61,067 bases of DNA, from the NCBI GenBank assembly GCA_910583885.1, contig CAJUAC010000011.1, positions 1 to 61,067 on the forward strand, given 5' to 3'. Position 1 is the stretch's first letter; every line of letters begins with the position of its first letter. Below the pieces are notes generated by a model. That model was given only the letters and a program-made list of their open reading frames with translations. It ran no database searches and was not told the origin of the DNA. This document shows, piece by piece, positions 49,502 through 56,954 of the stretch. This DNA comes from an uncultured Oscillospiraceae bacterium (GTDB taxonomy: Bacteria; Bacillota; Clostridia; Oscillospirales; Oscillospiraceae). The position numbers were made by a program, and so were the translations under genes.

Positions 49502-49722
49502 AAAAGCTGGAAATGATGGCGCGGGAAACGCTCAAAAACTCCAGCCTGGAAAAGCTGCTTGATTTGTGGGAACTCACCGACACGCTGAAATGTCCCCAGG
49601 TTCCCACGGTGCGCGGATGGTTGATGGACGAAATAGAACGCCGAAACCCGGACGGGTTCGACGCCTGGCTGGACCAGGACGCCCCGGAAGATCAGGACCT
49701 CCGCCGCTATGTTCTGGCCTGA
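49498..49722 (+). CDS. Small early protein (74 aa)
   Basis: This protein (MKKLEMMARETLKNSSLEKL, LLDLWELTDTLK, VPTVRGWLMDEIERRNPDGF) is helical and acidic. Similar short proteins occur in Clostridia mobile elements. GGGAGGAGGGGCC precedes ATG 49498, which overlaps the previous stop codon. A strong two-way terminator follows, separating it from the leftward late genes. Confidence 0.65.
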   Translation: MKKLEMMARETLKNSSLEKLLDLWELTDTLKCPQVPTVRGWLMDEIERRNPDGFDAWLDQDAPEDQDLRRYVLA

Positions 49723-49726
49723 TATA

Positions 49727-49755
49727 AAGGACCCCCGGCAGCGCCGGGGGTCCTT
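49727..49755. terminator. Bidirectional terminator between early and late transcripts
   Basis: AAGGACCCCCGGC and GCCGGGGGTCCTT form a perfect 13-bp stem around AGC, 5 bp past the last early gene and just past the holin gene on the other strand. Confidence 0.85.
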
Positions 49756-49758
49756 CCT

Positions 49759-50088
49759 TTACTCTTTCCGATCCTCCAGGCGGGTGATCTGCTCCAGCAT
49801 TTGCCGGAACTTATCAAACCCGAACATGGCCGCAAAAGCCACAAAAAAGCCCAGCGCCACGGCAGCGGCCACCATGTACCACACAATGGGCACCCCCTTG
49901 ATCTGGCACACAGCGAAGAATACCAGTAAAGTCACGGCCATGGCCACGATAAAGGCCAGCAGGTTGGTGGGCACCTTGCCCATGGTGAACTGCTTGGCCA
50001 CCTCCACAATGATGTTAGTGATCACCATAAGGATCAGCACCGCCAGCAGGATGGCCGAAAGAACGGCGGGAATGTTCTGCAATTCCAT
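49759..50088 (-). CDS. Holin-like membrane protein
   Basis: This 109-residue protein has three hydrophobic segments (about 8-30, 44-62 and 70-92) and a charged C-terminus (FRQMLEQITRLEDRKE), the usual layout of class I holins. GGAGGACATAAAC precedes the ATG. It lies next to the endolysin gene, which supports a role in making membrane holes at lysis. Two other small membrane proteins upstream (51118 and 51528) may share or regulate this role. Confidence 0.7.
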   Translation of the reverse strand: MELQNIPAVLSAILLAVLILMVITNIIVEVAKQFTMGKVPTNLLAFIVAMAVTLLVFFAVCQIKGVPIVWYMVAAAVALGFFVAFAAMFGFDKFRQMLEQITRLEDRKE

Positions 50089-50108
50089 GTTTATGTCCTC
50101 CTAAAAGT

Positions 50109-51098
50109 TTATTTCACAGCCCCGCCCAGGGCGCACAGCAGCGCGTCCAGGCTGGGGAGCGTGCGATAATTGGCCAGCCAATAGTCCGGCGTGTTGACCA
50201 CGCCAGCGGCCACCAGGGCGGCCACGCCCTCCTCCGGTGTGGCGGTGCGGGTTCCGGCCTTGTTGATCTTCTCCGCCGCTTGGATCAGCAGGCGGTCCAA
50301 ATACTTGACCTTGCCGGACGCTGCGGCGGTATTCCAATAGTCCGGGGAATTGATTACGCCCAGCCGGGCCAGCTTGGCCACAGCTGCCGCCGCCTCTGTC
50401 AAATAGATCACTTGGCCCACCCGGATCAGATTTTTGTTTTGGATCCCGTTGATGGCCGCCAGGGCGTCCGCAGTGGTGCCGTATTTGGCCGCAATCTTGC
50501 CCAGGGTATCACCCGCCACAACGGTGTGGGCGGTGCCCTGGACCGCGCTGGAGGCCGTTGTGGTGCTGCTGGTGGTCCCGCCCAGCTTTTTGGCAATCGC
50601 CGCAAAATCCGGGCAGATAAACCCGCGTATGTAGCGGCCATTTATGGCCATGGTCCGGGTGCCTACCTTGCCGCCGGTCATGTTTCCCTCTGTCACTACA
50701 AAGGACCCGGCGGAAACTTTGGACACGATCCCGATGTGGTCCCCGGCCCCGGTGCAATCGCCCACGCCGTTGTCGTCCCAGTCATACACGCAGGCGTCCC
50801 CGATCTTGGGCGTGTGGGCGTCGTTCTCTACCCATATACCCAGCTTTTTGGCCACCAGCGTGTATTTTTCCACGCCGCACTCGGTCCCGGTGTACTCCGC
50901 AATCCCAGCCCGGATATAGGCCGCGCTGACCGTAGTGGCACAGTAGGCGTCATTTACCTGGACCTTATAGCCCCGCGCCAGGGGCTTGTGGTTGTTGTAG
51001 ATCTCCAAAATGTCCAGGTGCTTGGCGGTTCCTTTGGTGGCTCCGATCCATGCGTTGATGGTGTCCACCACTTTCTGGCGCAGTTCATTCTCTGTCAT
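50109..51098 (-). CDS. Endolysin with NlpC/CHAP-type peptidase and LysM domain
   Basis: This 329-residue protein has an N-terminal Cys/His peptidase domain (about 1-165): Cys in VNDAYCATTVSAAYIRAG and His in GDHIGIVSKV, with a later Asn/Gly segment EGNMTGGKV. A Ser/Thr linker leads to a LysM domain (HTVVAGDTLGKIAAKYGTTA, about 192-240) and two C-terminal helical units (LGVINSPDYWNT and AGVVNTPDYWLA) that repeat each other. It would cut peptide bonds in peptidoglycan and bind the wall. It sits beside the holin. Confidence 0.88.
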   Translation of the reverse strand: MTENELRQKVVDTINAWIGATKGTAKHLDILEIYNNHKPLARGYKVQVNDAYCATTVSAAYIRAGIAEYTGTECGVEKYTLVAKKLGIWVENDAHTPKIGDACVYDWDDNGVGDCTGAGDHIGIVSKVSAGSFVVTEGNMTGGKVGTRTMAINGRYIRGFICPDFAAIAKKLGGTTSSTTTASSAVQGTAHTVVAGDTLGKIAAKYGTTADALAAINGIQNKNLIRVGQVIYLTEAAAAVAKLARLGVINSPDYWNTAAASGKVKYLDRLLIQAAEKINKAGTRTATPEEGVAALVAAGVVNTPDYWLANYRTLPSLDALLCALGGAVK

Positions 51099-51117
51099 TT
51101 GTGTGGTTGTCCCCCTT

Positions 51118-51531
51118 TTATATGCCCACGTCTGGCGGCTCCTCCCGCTCGGTGGGCGGCTCCGCCGGGGCGGTCCACGGTCCGCTCCCGTTTGTTTTGG
51201 CGGCCTCTGCCGCCTTGTCCTTGTTAGTCTTTATCCAGCCCATGACGCCGTTTTCCAGGCCGCAGACGCCGAACATGCAGGCGGTCAGGGTGGACGGCTC
51301 CCCGCCCGTATGCCAAAACACGGCCAGGTCCGCCACGGCATAGGCCACCAGGATCACGGCCTCCAGGATCAGCACCTTGTCCATGACGCCCACCTTTTCC
51401 CGCTGCCCGCCGCCGTCCCTCTGGAGGCGGCGGGCGCGGTACAGACGCGGTGCTATGATATGACACAGCAGGAAACCCAGCGCGGTCCCCACCGCCATGG
51501 CCAGCACGGCCACCGTAATGGTACGGGTCAT
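51118..51531 (-). CDS. Small membrane protein of the lysis module
   Basis: This 137-residue protein has an N-terminal hydrophobic segment (ITVAVLAMAVGTALGFLLCH), a short basic loop, a second hydrophobic region (VLILEAVILVAYAVADLAVF) and a Pro/Glu-rich tail (APAEPPTEREEPPDV). No lysis-specific motif is conclusive. Its start overlaps the stop of the XhlA-like gene (ATGA at 51528-51531), which ties it to the lysis group. Confidence 0.6.
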   Translation of the reverse strand: MTRTITVAVLAMAVGTALGFLLCHIIAPRLYRARRLQRDGGGQREKVGVMDKVLILEAVILVAYAVADLAVFWHTGGEPSTLTACMFGVCGLENGVMGWIKTNKDKAAEAAKTNGSGPWTAPAEPPTEREEPPDVGI

Positions 51532-51869
51532 GCTCCCGCTCCCATTGTCAGCAGATGGATCAAACCATAGCCCAGGGCGGCGGCCAGCACCCCCAGCACT
51601 CCATAGAACAGTTTTTCCACCATGCCGTCCCACTTTTTGCCCGGTTTCTTTTCGATGGCGTCCACTTTGGTCCCCAGCGCGGTCACGTCCTCCTTGATCT
51701 CCGCCATGGTTTCCGTCTGGTGCCGCTGCTCCGTCGCCATGACCTCCACAGCGGTGGTCAGGCGTTGGAGCGTGTCCACCTTTTCCTCCACGTCGTTCAG
51801 GCGGTGGGTGTTGGATTTGCTGCGTTCCTCCACCCGTGTCAGCCTGGCCTCCACTTCCTGCTCATTCAT
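51528..51869 (-). CDS. XhlA-like (hemolysin XhlA) phage protein
   Basis: This 113-residue protein has a long coiled coil (EVEARLTRVEERSKSNTHRL, about 4-80) and one C-terminal hydrophobic segment (LFYGVLGVLAAALGYGLIHL). This matches the XhlA family, which assists holin XhlB and endolysin in Bacillus phage PBSX lysis. It overlaps the next gene by 4 nt (ATGA). AGGTGTGAGGC precedes the ATG. Confidence 0.75.
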   Translation of the reverse strand: MNEQEVEARLTRVEERSKSNTHRLNDVEEKVDTLQRLTTAVEVMATEQRHQTETMAEIKEDVTALGTKVDAIEKKPGKKWDGMVEKLFYGVLGVLAAALGYGLIHLLTMGAGA

Positions 51870-51872
51870 GCC

Positions 51873-52034
51873 TCACACCTCCAATTTTTCAACGGGGCCG
51901 CCGATGGCCTCCGCGTATTTTTGCCGTAGTGCGGCGATCTCCTCCGCACGGGTCAGGGCGTCATGCTGGGCCAGTTCCATGGCCTGGGCCTGGATGATCA
52001 CATTTTGCTGGTCAATGATGGCGCACAGATCCAT
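51873..52034 (-). CDS. Small coiled-coil phage protein
   Basis: This protein of about 53 residues begins MDLCAIIDQQNVIIQAQAME and continues as a helical coil. The start is uncertain: ATG 52034 has a weak AGG site, and ATG 52079 would add 15 residues and overlap the upstream gene. It ends 3 bp before the XhlA-like gene. Function unknown; probably part of the fibre-to-lysis junction seen in myo-type prophages. Confidence 0.55.
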   Translation of the reverse strand: MDLCAIIDQQNVIIQAQAMELAQHDALTRAEEIAALRQKYAEAIGGPVEKLEV

Positions 52035-52047
52035 GATCAGCCTAGCA

Positions 52048-52254
52048 TTATTCACCGTCACCGCCACCCATGGCGGCATACTCCGCCGTCACGTCCTTCT
52101 TGACCTGCTCCGCAAAGTCGAAAAACGCCTGGTACTCCTCCGGCTTGGTGTCTTTCTGGCGCAGGATCGCGATCTGGTCGTCCACGCTGTACCTGGTATT
52201 GATCACCTTGGCGATCATCTGCTCACGGTTGATCCTCATGTTCTGGTTTTCCAT
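52048..52254 (-). CDS. Small phage protein next to the DGR
   Basis: This 68-residue protein (MENQNMRINREQMIAKVINT, RYSVDDQIAILRQKDTKPEE) is helical and highly charged, ending MGGGDGE. GGGAGGCAGCG precedes the ATG. It follows the reverse-transcriptase gene by 18 bp in the transcript. I do not recognise the family. Confidence 0.6.
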   Translation of the reverse strand: MENQNMRINREQMIAKVINTRYSVDDQIAILRQKDTKPEEYQAFFDFAEQVKKDVTAEYAAMGGGDGE

Positions 52255-52272
52255 TTTTCGCTGCCTCCCAAA

Positions 52273-53481
52273 TTATTGTAGTTTGCACCTTGGCGCCGCC
52301 GCCCTAAACAGTTCACGGAATAGCTTGTCCATGCGCTGGACGGCTTTTCTGCCGCCCCGGTGCAGGGCGTAGCCTTTCCATGACCCGTATGCCGCCGCCG
52401 CGTCCTCCACGGTCATTTCTCCAGCTGCCACTTTTGCGGCAAACTTTTTTAACCGCCGCCGTTGTCTGGTGATACTCTCCCGGCACATTCTCCGCTCAAC
52501 CTTTCCCGTTTCTGTCAGCCGGTGCTTTGCTTTTAGAAACTTGAAACCATGCCGGATCGGGACGATCCTGGTTTTTCTTTTGTTGACCGAAATGCCCAGC
52601 GGTTCGCAAAATGAGATTATAAGATCCACCGCCTCCTTTGCCTCTTTCTTTGTCCGAAATAACATATAGCCGTCGTCCATGTATCTGGCATACCAGCGCA
52701 CGCGCAAAACCTGTTTGATAAAATGATCCAGGCTATTGGGATAACTCACCGCCGTGATCTGTGAAACTTGACTTCCTAACCCCAGGCTTTTCCCGGTGTA
52801 CTGTTCCGCGTCCTGTCGTTTTACCCTCTGCCAGTTTGTTTCCGCTGTCGGATAGCCGAACGGAATTACAAAATCTTTCAAAAGCCGCAGGATCCGGCAG
52901 TCCCGAAATGCTCTTGAATACACGGCGAAACATTCCTGGTGCAGGATATTGTCAAAATATCCCGAAAAATCGAATACCACCGCCCACCCGTCATTGCTGA
53001 AACCGTTGGCTCTGTAAAACTGCTGCAGGTGTGCAGTCAGGCGGTCCATGCTCCGGTCCACGCCCTTGCCCTCCAGACAGGCCCCATTGTCATAAATCAG
53101 GCTACGGCCCAGCATGGGCACCAGGGCGTTGTCGCAGGTGCTCCGCTGTACCACTCTTTCCGAATAGTGGACGCTGCGAATATGCCGCAGTTTCCCGCGC
53201 TCTATGGCGTCAAACTCCACAAAGCCCTTTGTGATGTTCTCCCCGGCCTCCAGCTTTTGGTGTGTTTCCTCCATGTTCCGCAGCAGGTTCATTTGATACC
53301 GCTGGACACTGGTTTTCCAACTGACATTCCGCATAGATTTCTGGTTGCCCCGGTATAGCGATTTATACCGGACTATGTTTTCCATCCGGTCATTTTCGGC
53401 ATATCGTTCCCACTTCTTTTTCTCTCTGGCGGCTTTCCGCCTCTGGTATCTGGCCTCCCGCCGCCTCTCCAGTGAAGTCAT
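52273..53481 (-). CDS. DGR reverse transcriptase
   Basis: This 402-residue protein has the reverse-transcriptase palm: VVFDFSGYFDNIL (catalytic Asp171), RYMDDGYMLF (YMDD 267-270) and KRKTRIVPIRHGFKFL. Motif 4 reads LGSQVSQ (235-241), the [I/V/L]GxxxSQ form found in diversity-generating retroelements instead of QGxxxSP. The basic N-terminus and C-terminal helices fit cDNA binding. AAAGGAGAC precedes ATG 53481; the frame to 53703 is rejected. It follows the TR in the transcript and makes error-prone cDNA from TR RNA. Confidence 0.95.
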   Translation of the reverse strand: MTSLERRREARYQRRKAAREKKKWERYAENDRMENIVRYKSLYRGNQKSMRNVSWKTSVQRYQMNLLRNMEETHQKLEAGENITKGFVEFDAIERGKLRHIRSVHYSERVVQRSTCDNALVPMLGRSLIYDNGACLEGKGVDRSMDRLTAHLQQFYRANGFSNDGWAVVFDFSGYFDNILHQECFAVYSRAFRDCRILRLLKDFVIPFGYPTAETNWQRVKRQDAEQYTGKSLGLGSQVSQITAVSYPNSLDHFIKQVLRVRWYARYMDDGYMLFRTKKEAKEAVDLIISFCEPLGISVNKRKTRIVPIRHGFKFLKAKHRLTETGKVERRMCRESITRQRRRLKKFAAKVAAGEMTVEDAAAAYGSWKGYALHRGGRKAVQRMDKLFRELFRAAAPRCKLQ

Positions 53482-53790
53482 GCCAATGTCTCCTTTTGGT
53501 TTGTGAACCTTGTACGGCAGGCCCGCCCCGCCGGGTCGCCACTCCCGGCGCGTTGGGTGTGTCTTTAAGAAATAGCCGCGTAATGATACCGGGCATGAAA
53601 CTGGCGTGGTACACACAGACACGCCGGCCATGCACGAAAGCGTCCGCCCGATCATATCAAGGCCCAAATTTACCCTTGCGGGATGGTCATGCGCTCCTTC
53701 CAAATAAAAATTGATTTTTGAAAATCAGGCACGGCTTTCAGCGCCATTTCTGGCGTTTACTCGGTCTGGCCCAGCCTTTACGGCTGTATT
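53482..53790 (-). other. DGR noncoding spacer between TR and RT gene
   Basis: These 309 bp contain no gene I support; the only long frame is the upstream extension of the RT frame. In studied DGRs the RNA downstream of the TR is needed for cDNA priming, so this stretch probably belongs to the TR RNA. Minus-strand hairpin detail was not resolved by eye. Confidence 0.5.
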
Positions 53791-53925
53791 GGAATCACAG
53801 CGGCGCGTAGATCCCGGCGTTCGTGGCCACGTTGTTGGTGGCGTTGCCGTTGTTGTTGACATAGCAGACGTTGGTGGCGGACTGGCGCCTGGCGGACGCC
53901 TCCCACCAGTTGCAGCGGCCACCGC
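53791..53925 (-). repeat. DGR template repeat (TR)
   Basis: This 135-nt stretch matches the VR at 54458-54592 at 126 positions. All nine differences are adenines on the TR coding (minus) strand: 53795, 53821, 53832, 53836, 53845, 53851, 53854, 53857 and 53911. Eight fall in AAC codons. The 20 bp between 53796 and 53815, rich in G and C, is identical in both and would be the initiation (IMH-type) segment. It lies between avd and the RT gene, as in classic DGRs. Confidence 0.95.
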
Positions 53926-53960
53926 AACGACGGTTTATTCAGCGCATAACCAATACAAAA

Positions 53961-54386
53961 TCAGGGCTCTTTATCCTTGAATTTTGCTATAAATTTATTG
54001 TCCGATTTCCTCCAGCCCCGCAGCAGGGACCCCTCTTTGATCAGCAGTTCCGTGACCGGCTGGAATTTATCGGGATTGACCGGCAGGGTTGTGAGTATGT
54101 ACTGCAAAAGCTGGAGGATTTGCTCCACGGTGATAATGGCCCGCGTCTGATAGTCCCGGCGTATTTCCGCCTCCCGTAAATTTTGCGGGTATATGGTATT
54201 CGCCGCCGTGATGTAGTCGATCAATTTTATAATCTTCTCCACCATGGGAAACGTGAACACGGGCCGCCACCGTTTCGGCACGATCTTTTCATTCATTACA
54301 AACCGGGTCAGTTCTGCCCGGATAATCGTTGCCGTGTGGTAAAATTCCAGCTGACTTTCGCCGCGTTTATTTTTAAGTACGCTCAT
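53961..54386 (-). CDS. avd: DGR accessory variability determinant (Avd)
   Basis: This 141-residue protein matches the Avd/bAvd class: a small, basic, all-helical protein (YHTATIIRAELTRFVMNEKI, VEKIIKLIDYITAANTIYPQ, TVEQILQLLQYILTTL, RGWRKSDNKFIAKFKDKEP). Avd forms a pentameric four-helix bundle that binds RT and TR RNA. AGGAGGGCGGGGAA precedes ATG 54386; the upstream 13 residues of the longer frame cover the VR hairpin. It lies between the variable-protein gene and the TR. Confidence 0.85.
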   Translation of the reverse strand: MSVLKNKRGESQLEFYHTATIIRAELTRFVMNEKIVPKRWRPVFTFPMVEKIIKLIDYITAANTIYPQNLREAEIRRDYQTRAIITVEQILQLLQYILTTLPVNPDKFQPVTELLIKEGSLLRGWRKSDNKFIAKFKDKEP

Positions 54387-54411
54387 TTCCCCGCCCTCCT
54401 GTTCGTTTGGC

Positions 54412-54440
54412 CCATCCCGCCCCACATGGGGGCGGGATGG
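54412..54440. promoter_or_regulatory. Hairpin/cruciform just after the VR
   Basis: CCATCCCGCCCC (54412-54423) and GGGGCGGGATGG (54429-54440) form a perfect 12-bp stem with a 5-nt loop, 6 bp past the stop codon of the variable gene and 17 bp from the VR end. DGR targets often have such a hairpin, needed for efficient retrohoming. Confidence 0.75.
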
Positions 54441-54446
54441 TTCCGA

Positions 54447-55343
54447 TTAACCGATACGGAAGCACAGCGGCGCGTAGATCCCGGCGTACGTGGCCACGGT
54501 GTAGGTGGCGTAGCCGTGGTAGTGGACATAGCAGACGTTGGTGGCGGACTGGCGCCTGGCGGACGCCTCCCACCAGTCGCAGCGGCCACCGCCGTTCCCC
54601 GCACCCTTGATAATGTGCTTTGCCCCGCCGTAGAAAATCGGGTACTGGAGATTGCAGCCACCGCCGCCGGTCCATCCCGCGTCGCCGTCGCTCCAGAATG
54701 TATTACCAAACACTTCCACCTCGGTGGGCAGCCACAGCTTGCCCATGGTGTTCCAGTCCCACCCTGTATCGCTCTCCAGCGCCCCGGCCTCAGAAAAACG
54801 ACGCTCCAGCAGGGCGATCTTTTCCACAATGCAGGGTTTCAGGTCGGCTGGCAGGGTGGCCACCACGCCGGTGGTGTCGTCGTTCAAGGTCTGGAACAGC
54901 TTGGAGGCCCGCCATGGGTTTGGCTCGGCCTGGGTGCCATTGTTGGTGTTGGTATCATTGAACACCTTGGTTCCGGCCAGGCAGTCGCGGGAAATAAAAT
55001 CAATGTGGTGGCCGATCATGGTGGGATAGCCGCACTTGTAATACTGGTCAATGCCAGCCACCTCCATGATCACCACCTCGCCGGTGGTCAGGGTAATGGG
55101 CTTATAGTCACCAATGTGGATCCCGGCAAAATTCCCGGCCAGGATCTTAGCCCGCAGGTTGGCCCAGCTGTCGGTCAGTTCCTTGCCGTAGGGGACCCCG
55201 CCCGCCAGAAACGTGTCCTTGAAAAACTCGGTTGCCGCATCGAACGGCGCCCGCCCGGTGCCCTTGGCGTCCGTATCCACCAACATGGTGTCCGCACCCG
55301 TCAGACTGGTGATTTTTTGCAGTTCGTTGGTTTTAATGCTCAT
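54447..55343 (-). CDS. DGR variable tail protein (CLec-type C-terminus)
   Basis: This 298-residue protein carries the VR in its last 47 residues. The N-terminal part (about 1-70) is fibre-attachment-like; the middle has GDYKPITLTTGEVVIMEVAG and DFISRDCL of the DUF6273-type fold; the end (GGRCDWWEASARRQSATNVC and following) is the C-type lectin-like variable region seen in DGR targets. Variable residues are D256, H274, Y275, H276, Y278, Y281, T282 and Y286, all Asn in the TR. It is the likely receptor-binding tip protein, next to the tail fibre gene. Confidence 0.92.
   Translation of the reverse strand: MSIKTNELQKITSLTGADTMLVDTDAKGTGRAPFDAATEFFKDTFLAGGVPYGKELTDSWANLRAKILAGNFAGIHIGDYKPITLTTGEVVIMEVAGIDQYYKCGYPTMIGHHIDFISRDCLAGTKVFNDTNTNNGTQAEPNPWRASKLFQTLNDDTTGVVATLPADLKPCIVEKIALLERRFSEAGALESDTGWDWNTMGKLWLPTEVEVFGNTFWSDGDAGWTGGGGCNLQYPIFYGGAKHIIKGAGNGGGRCDWWEASARRQSATNVCYVHYHGYATYTVATYAGIYAPLCFRIG
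54458..54592 (-). repeat. DGR variable repeat (VR)
   Basis: The VR lies within the 3' end of the gene at 54447-55343 and is offset by 667 bp from the TR. Compared with the TR, the coding strand has A-to-C, A-to-T or A-to-G changes only. Seven of the eight altered Asn codons fall in a 13-codon stretch, giving His, Tyr, Tyr, Tyr, Tyr, Thr, His. Confidence 0.95.
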
Positions 55344-55358
55344 TGTGTCGTCCTCCTG

Positions 55359-56204
55359 TTAAAGTATTTTGACAGCGGAAATGTCCGCGCTGTCTCTGGT
55401 TGTAATTGCCGCCCCATTTCTCCCCGCCAGTGGTGCGGCCAGACTGCCGGACATGATGGCGTTTCTAAGTTCCTGGAGGCGGCGGGTATAGTCCGCCCTC
55501 ATGTCGTCGATCAGCTGGAACAGCAGGGCGGCCTCGTTCCCGCTCATGGATCCGCCGGGGTCCTGTTCGCTCTCTGTGCTTTTTTTATAGGCGGAAATAC
55601 CGGCGCCGTCCCTGGTTACGATTTCCTCCCCGTTCCTATCTGCCAGCGGCGTATAAACCCGCCCGGTCAGGATTTCCCCGGCGATTTGTCCATAAATCTG
55701 CGGAATAACGGCAGCGGTGCAATATTCCGCCACGTCCTGGGCGGTCATCCACGCCTCTGCCGGATAGCCCAGGGCCACCTCAATTCCTGCGGTCACAGTG
55801 ATGGAAACTTGATAGCGGCGCACGTCCGGGGCCATGCCCTGGGTGTATGCGCTGACATACTGCTTTGCGTCGCCTAGGGATCCATAGTAGACCATGACAT
55901 TTTCCCGCGTGTCCGGGTCCTTGGCGTAGATGGCAAAGCCGCCGATCCAGAAACCCACGGCCAGGCCGCCGTTTAAGTCGCTGCGATATTCTACCGTCAT
56001 GGTGGCCGTGCTGTCCTTTACCGTGGGCACGGTGCTGGTTCCGGCAGGCCCCGGATCAATGGGGGCAGTCAGTTTTCTGGCCGCGTCCGCGCTGTCTGCC
56101 GTTCCCTTTTCCATGACCACGCCGGACAGTTCCAGTGTTTGCCCCGCCACCATTTTGGCCAGCAGGCGGTTTCCGGCCTCTGTAATTACAAAACCGTAAA
56201 ACAT
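55359..56204 (-). CDS. Phage tail-collar fibre protein
   Basis: This 281-residue protein begins with the DUF3751 tail-collar fibre domain (FYGFVITEAGNRLLAKMVAG, about 1-135: LELSGVVMEKGTA, WIGGFAIYAKDP). The C-terminal part is repetitive and helical, with two DRNGEEIVTRDGAGISAYK/GRNGAAITTRDSADISAVK units. It links the baseplate to receptor-binding parts. AAGGAGGAAACC precedes the ATG. It follows gpI in the transcript and precedes the variable protein. Confidence 0.85.
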   Translation of the reverse strand: MFYGFVITEAGNRLLAKMVAGQTLELSGVVMEKGTADSADAARKLTAPIDPGPAGTSTVPTVKDSTATMTVEYRSDLNGGLAVGFWIGGFAIYAKDPDTRENVMVYYGSLGDAKQYVSAYTQGMAPDVRRYQVSITVTAGIEVALGYPAEAWMTAQDVAEYCTAAVIPQIYGQIAGEILTGRVYTPLADRNGEEIVTRDGAGISAYKKSTESEQDPGGSMSGNEAALLFQLIDDMRADYTRRLQELRNAIMSGSLAAPLAGRNGAAITTRDSADISAVKIL

Positions 56205-56216
56205 GGTTTCCTCCTT

Positions 56217-56954
56217 TTACCCTGCCGCCGGCATAGCGGTGGCGGCGATTGTTCCGAAAATGCCGGCGGCGTATGCGTTGGCGTTCATCCCGTATTCCGT
56301 CCCCGCCTCCGGCAAAGTGGTGGCGGTGAAAGAATCAAAAGCGCCCCCCATTTGAATCTCTGCTGTCAGCGGATATTCCTTTTTCATTTCCGGCAGGGGC
56401 GTGGACATATACCCGCGCCCCATTCTGCTGATAAAGTTCAGGATCTCCGCCTCGAAGGTGGAGAGGGTGATCACGCCGTCCAGCCAGCTGGACAGGCGCT
56501 TGACGCTCCCCAGGACCCGCCGGAACTCCTCCAGGTCCTCCGGGTTGATCTGTCCGCCGTTCTGCCCTACACAGGCGCGGAAATGGTGCGGGTCCCCGCC
56601 GTAGGTATACCACTCCTCTATGTAACCAGCCCCGAAAATAATTTCTATGATCCTGTTACACGCCGCCGGGGTCCCCAGGTGCGCGTAAAATGCCAGTGTC
56701 CCCTCCACCAGTGCCCGTTTGACCTCAATGGAAAATTTTTGGTTGTAGGCAGGGGTCTGCAACTCCACCGCCAGCACGTCCAGAATTTTCTCCGGCATGG
56801 AGGCCACGGCGGCGTAAATATGCACCCCGTCCGCGTATGCGCACAGCTTTTCAATTTGACGGCCCAGGGCATAGGCAAAAGCCTGGGTTTCCAGTTGACT
56901 GGCCAGGTTCTCCGGCATAATGTCCGTGAAACGGCTGCCCCGTAGGTCAATCAT
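56217..56954 (-). CDS. Phage tail protein I-like baseplate protein
   Basis: This 245-residue protein matches the tail-protein-I (P2 gpI/YmfQ) family: MIDLRGSRFTDIMPENLASQ, IYAAVASMPEKILDVLAVEL, NQKFSIEVKRALVEG, and YTYGGDPHHFRACVG. gpI caps the baseplate wedge. A Gly/Ala-rich C-terminal extension follows position about 190. It starts at ATG 56954 after GGAGGGCTGGAGG, overlapping the baseplate J stop. Confidence 0.85.
   Translation of the reverse strand: MIDLRGSRFTDIMPENLASQLETQAFAYALGRQIEKLCAYADGVHIYAAVASMPEKILDVLAVELQTPAYNQKFSIEVKRALVEGTLAFYAHLGTPAACNRIIEIIFGAGYIEEWYTYGGDPHHFRACVGQNGGQINPEDLEEFRRVLGSVKRLSSWLDGVITLSTFEAEILNFISRMGRGYMSTPLPEMKKEYPLTAEIQMGGAFDSFTATTLPEAGTEYGMNANAYAAGIFGTIAATAMPAAG

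Noticed and set aside
53482..53703. N-terminal extension of the reverse-transcriptase frame
   Set aside because: AAAGGAGAC sits right before ATG 53481. The extension crosses the noncoding part of the TR RNA and has no conserved content.
54183..55877. A 564-residue open frame on the plus strand across the DGR target and tail fibre genes
   Set aside because: It lies antisense to three well-supported phage genes, has no ribosome binding site or domain, and reflects GC-rich codon bias.
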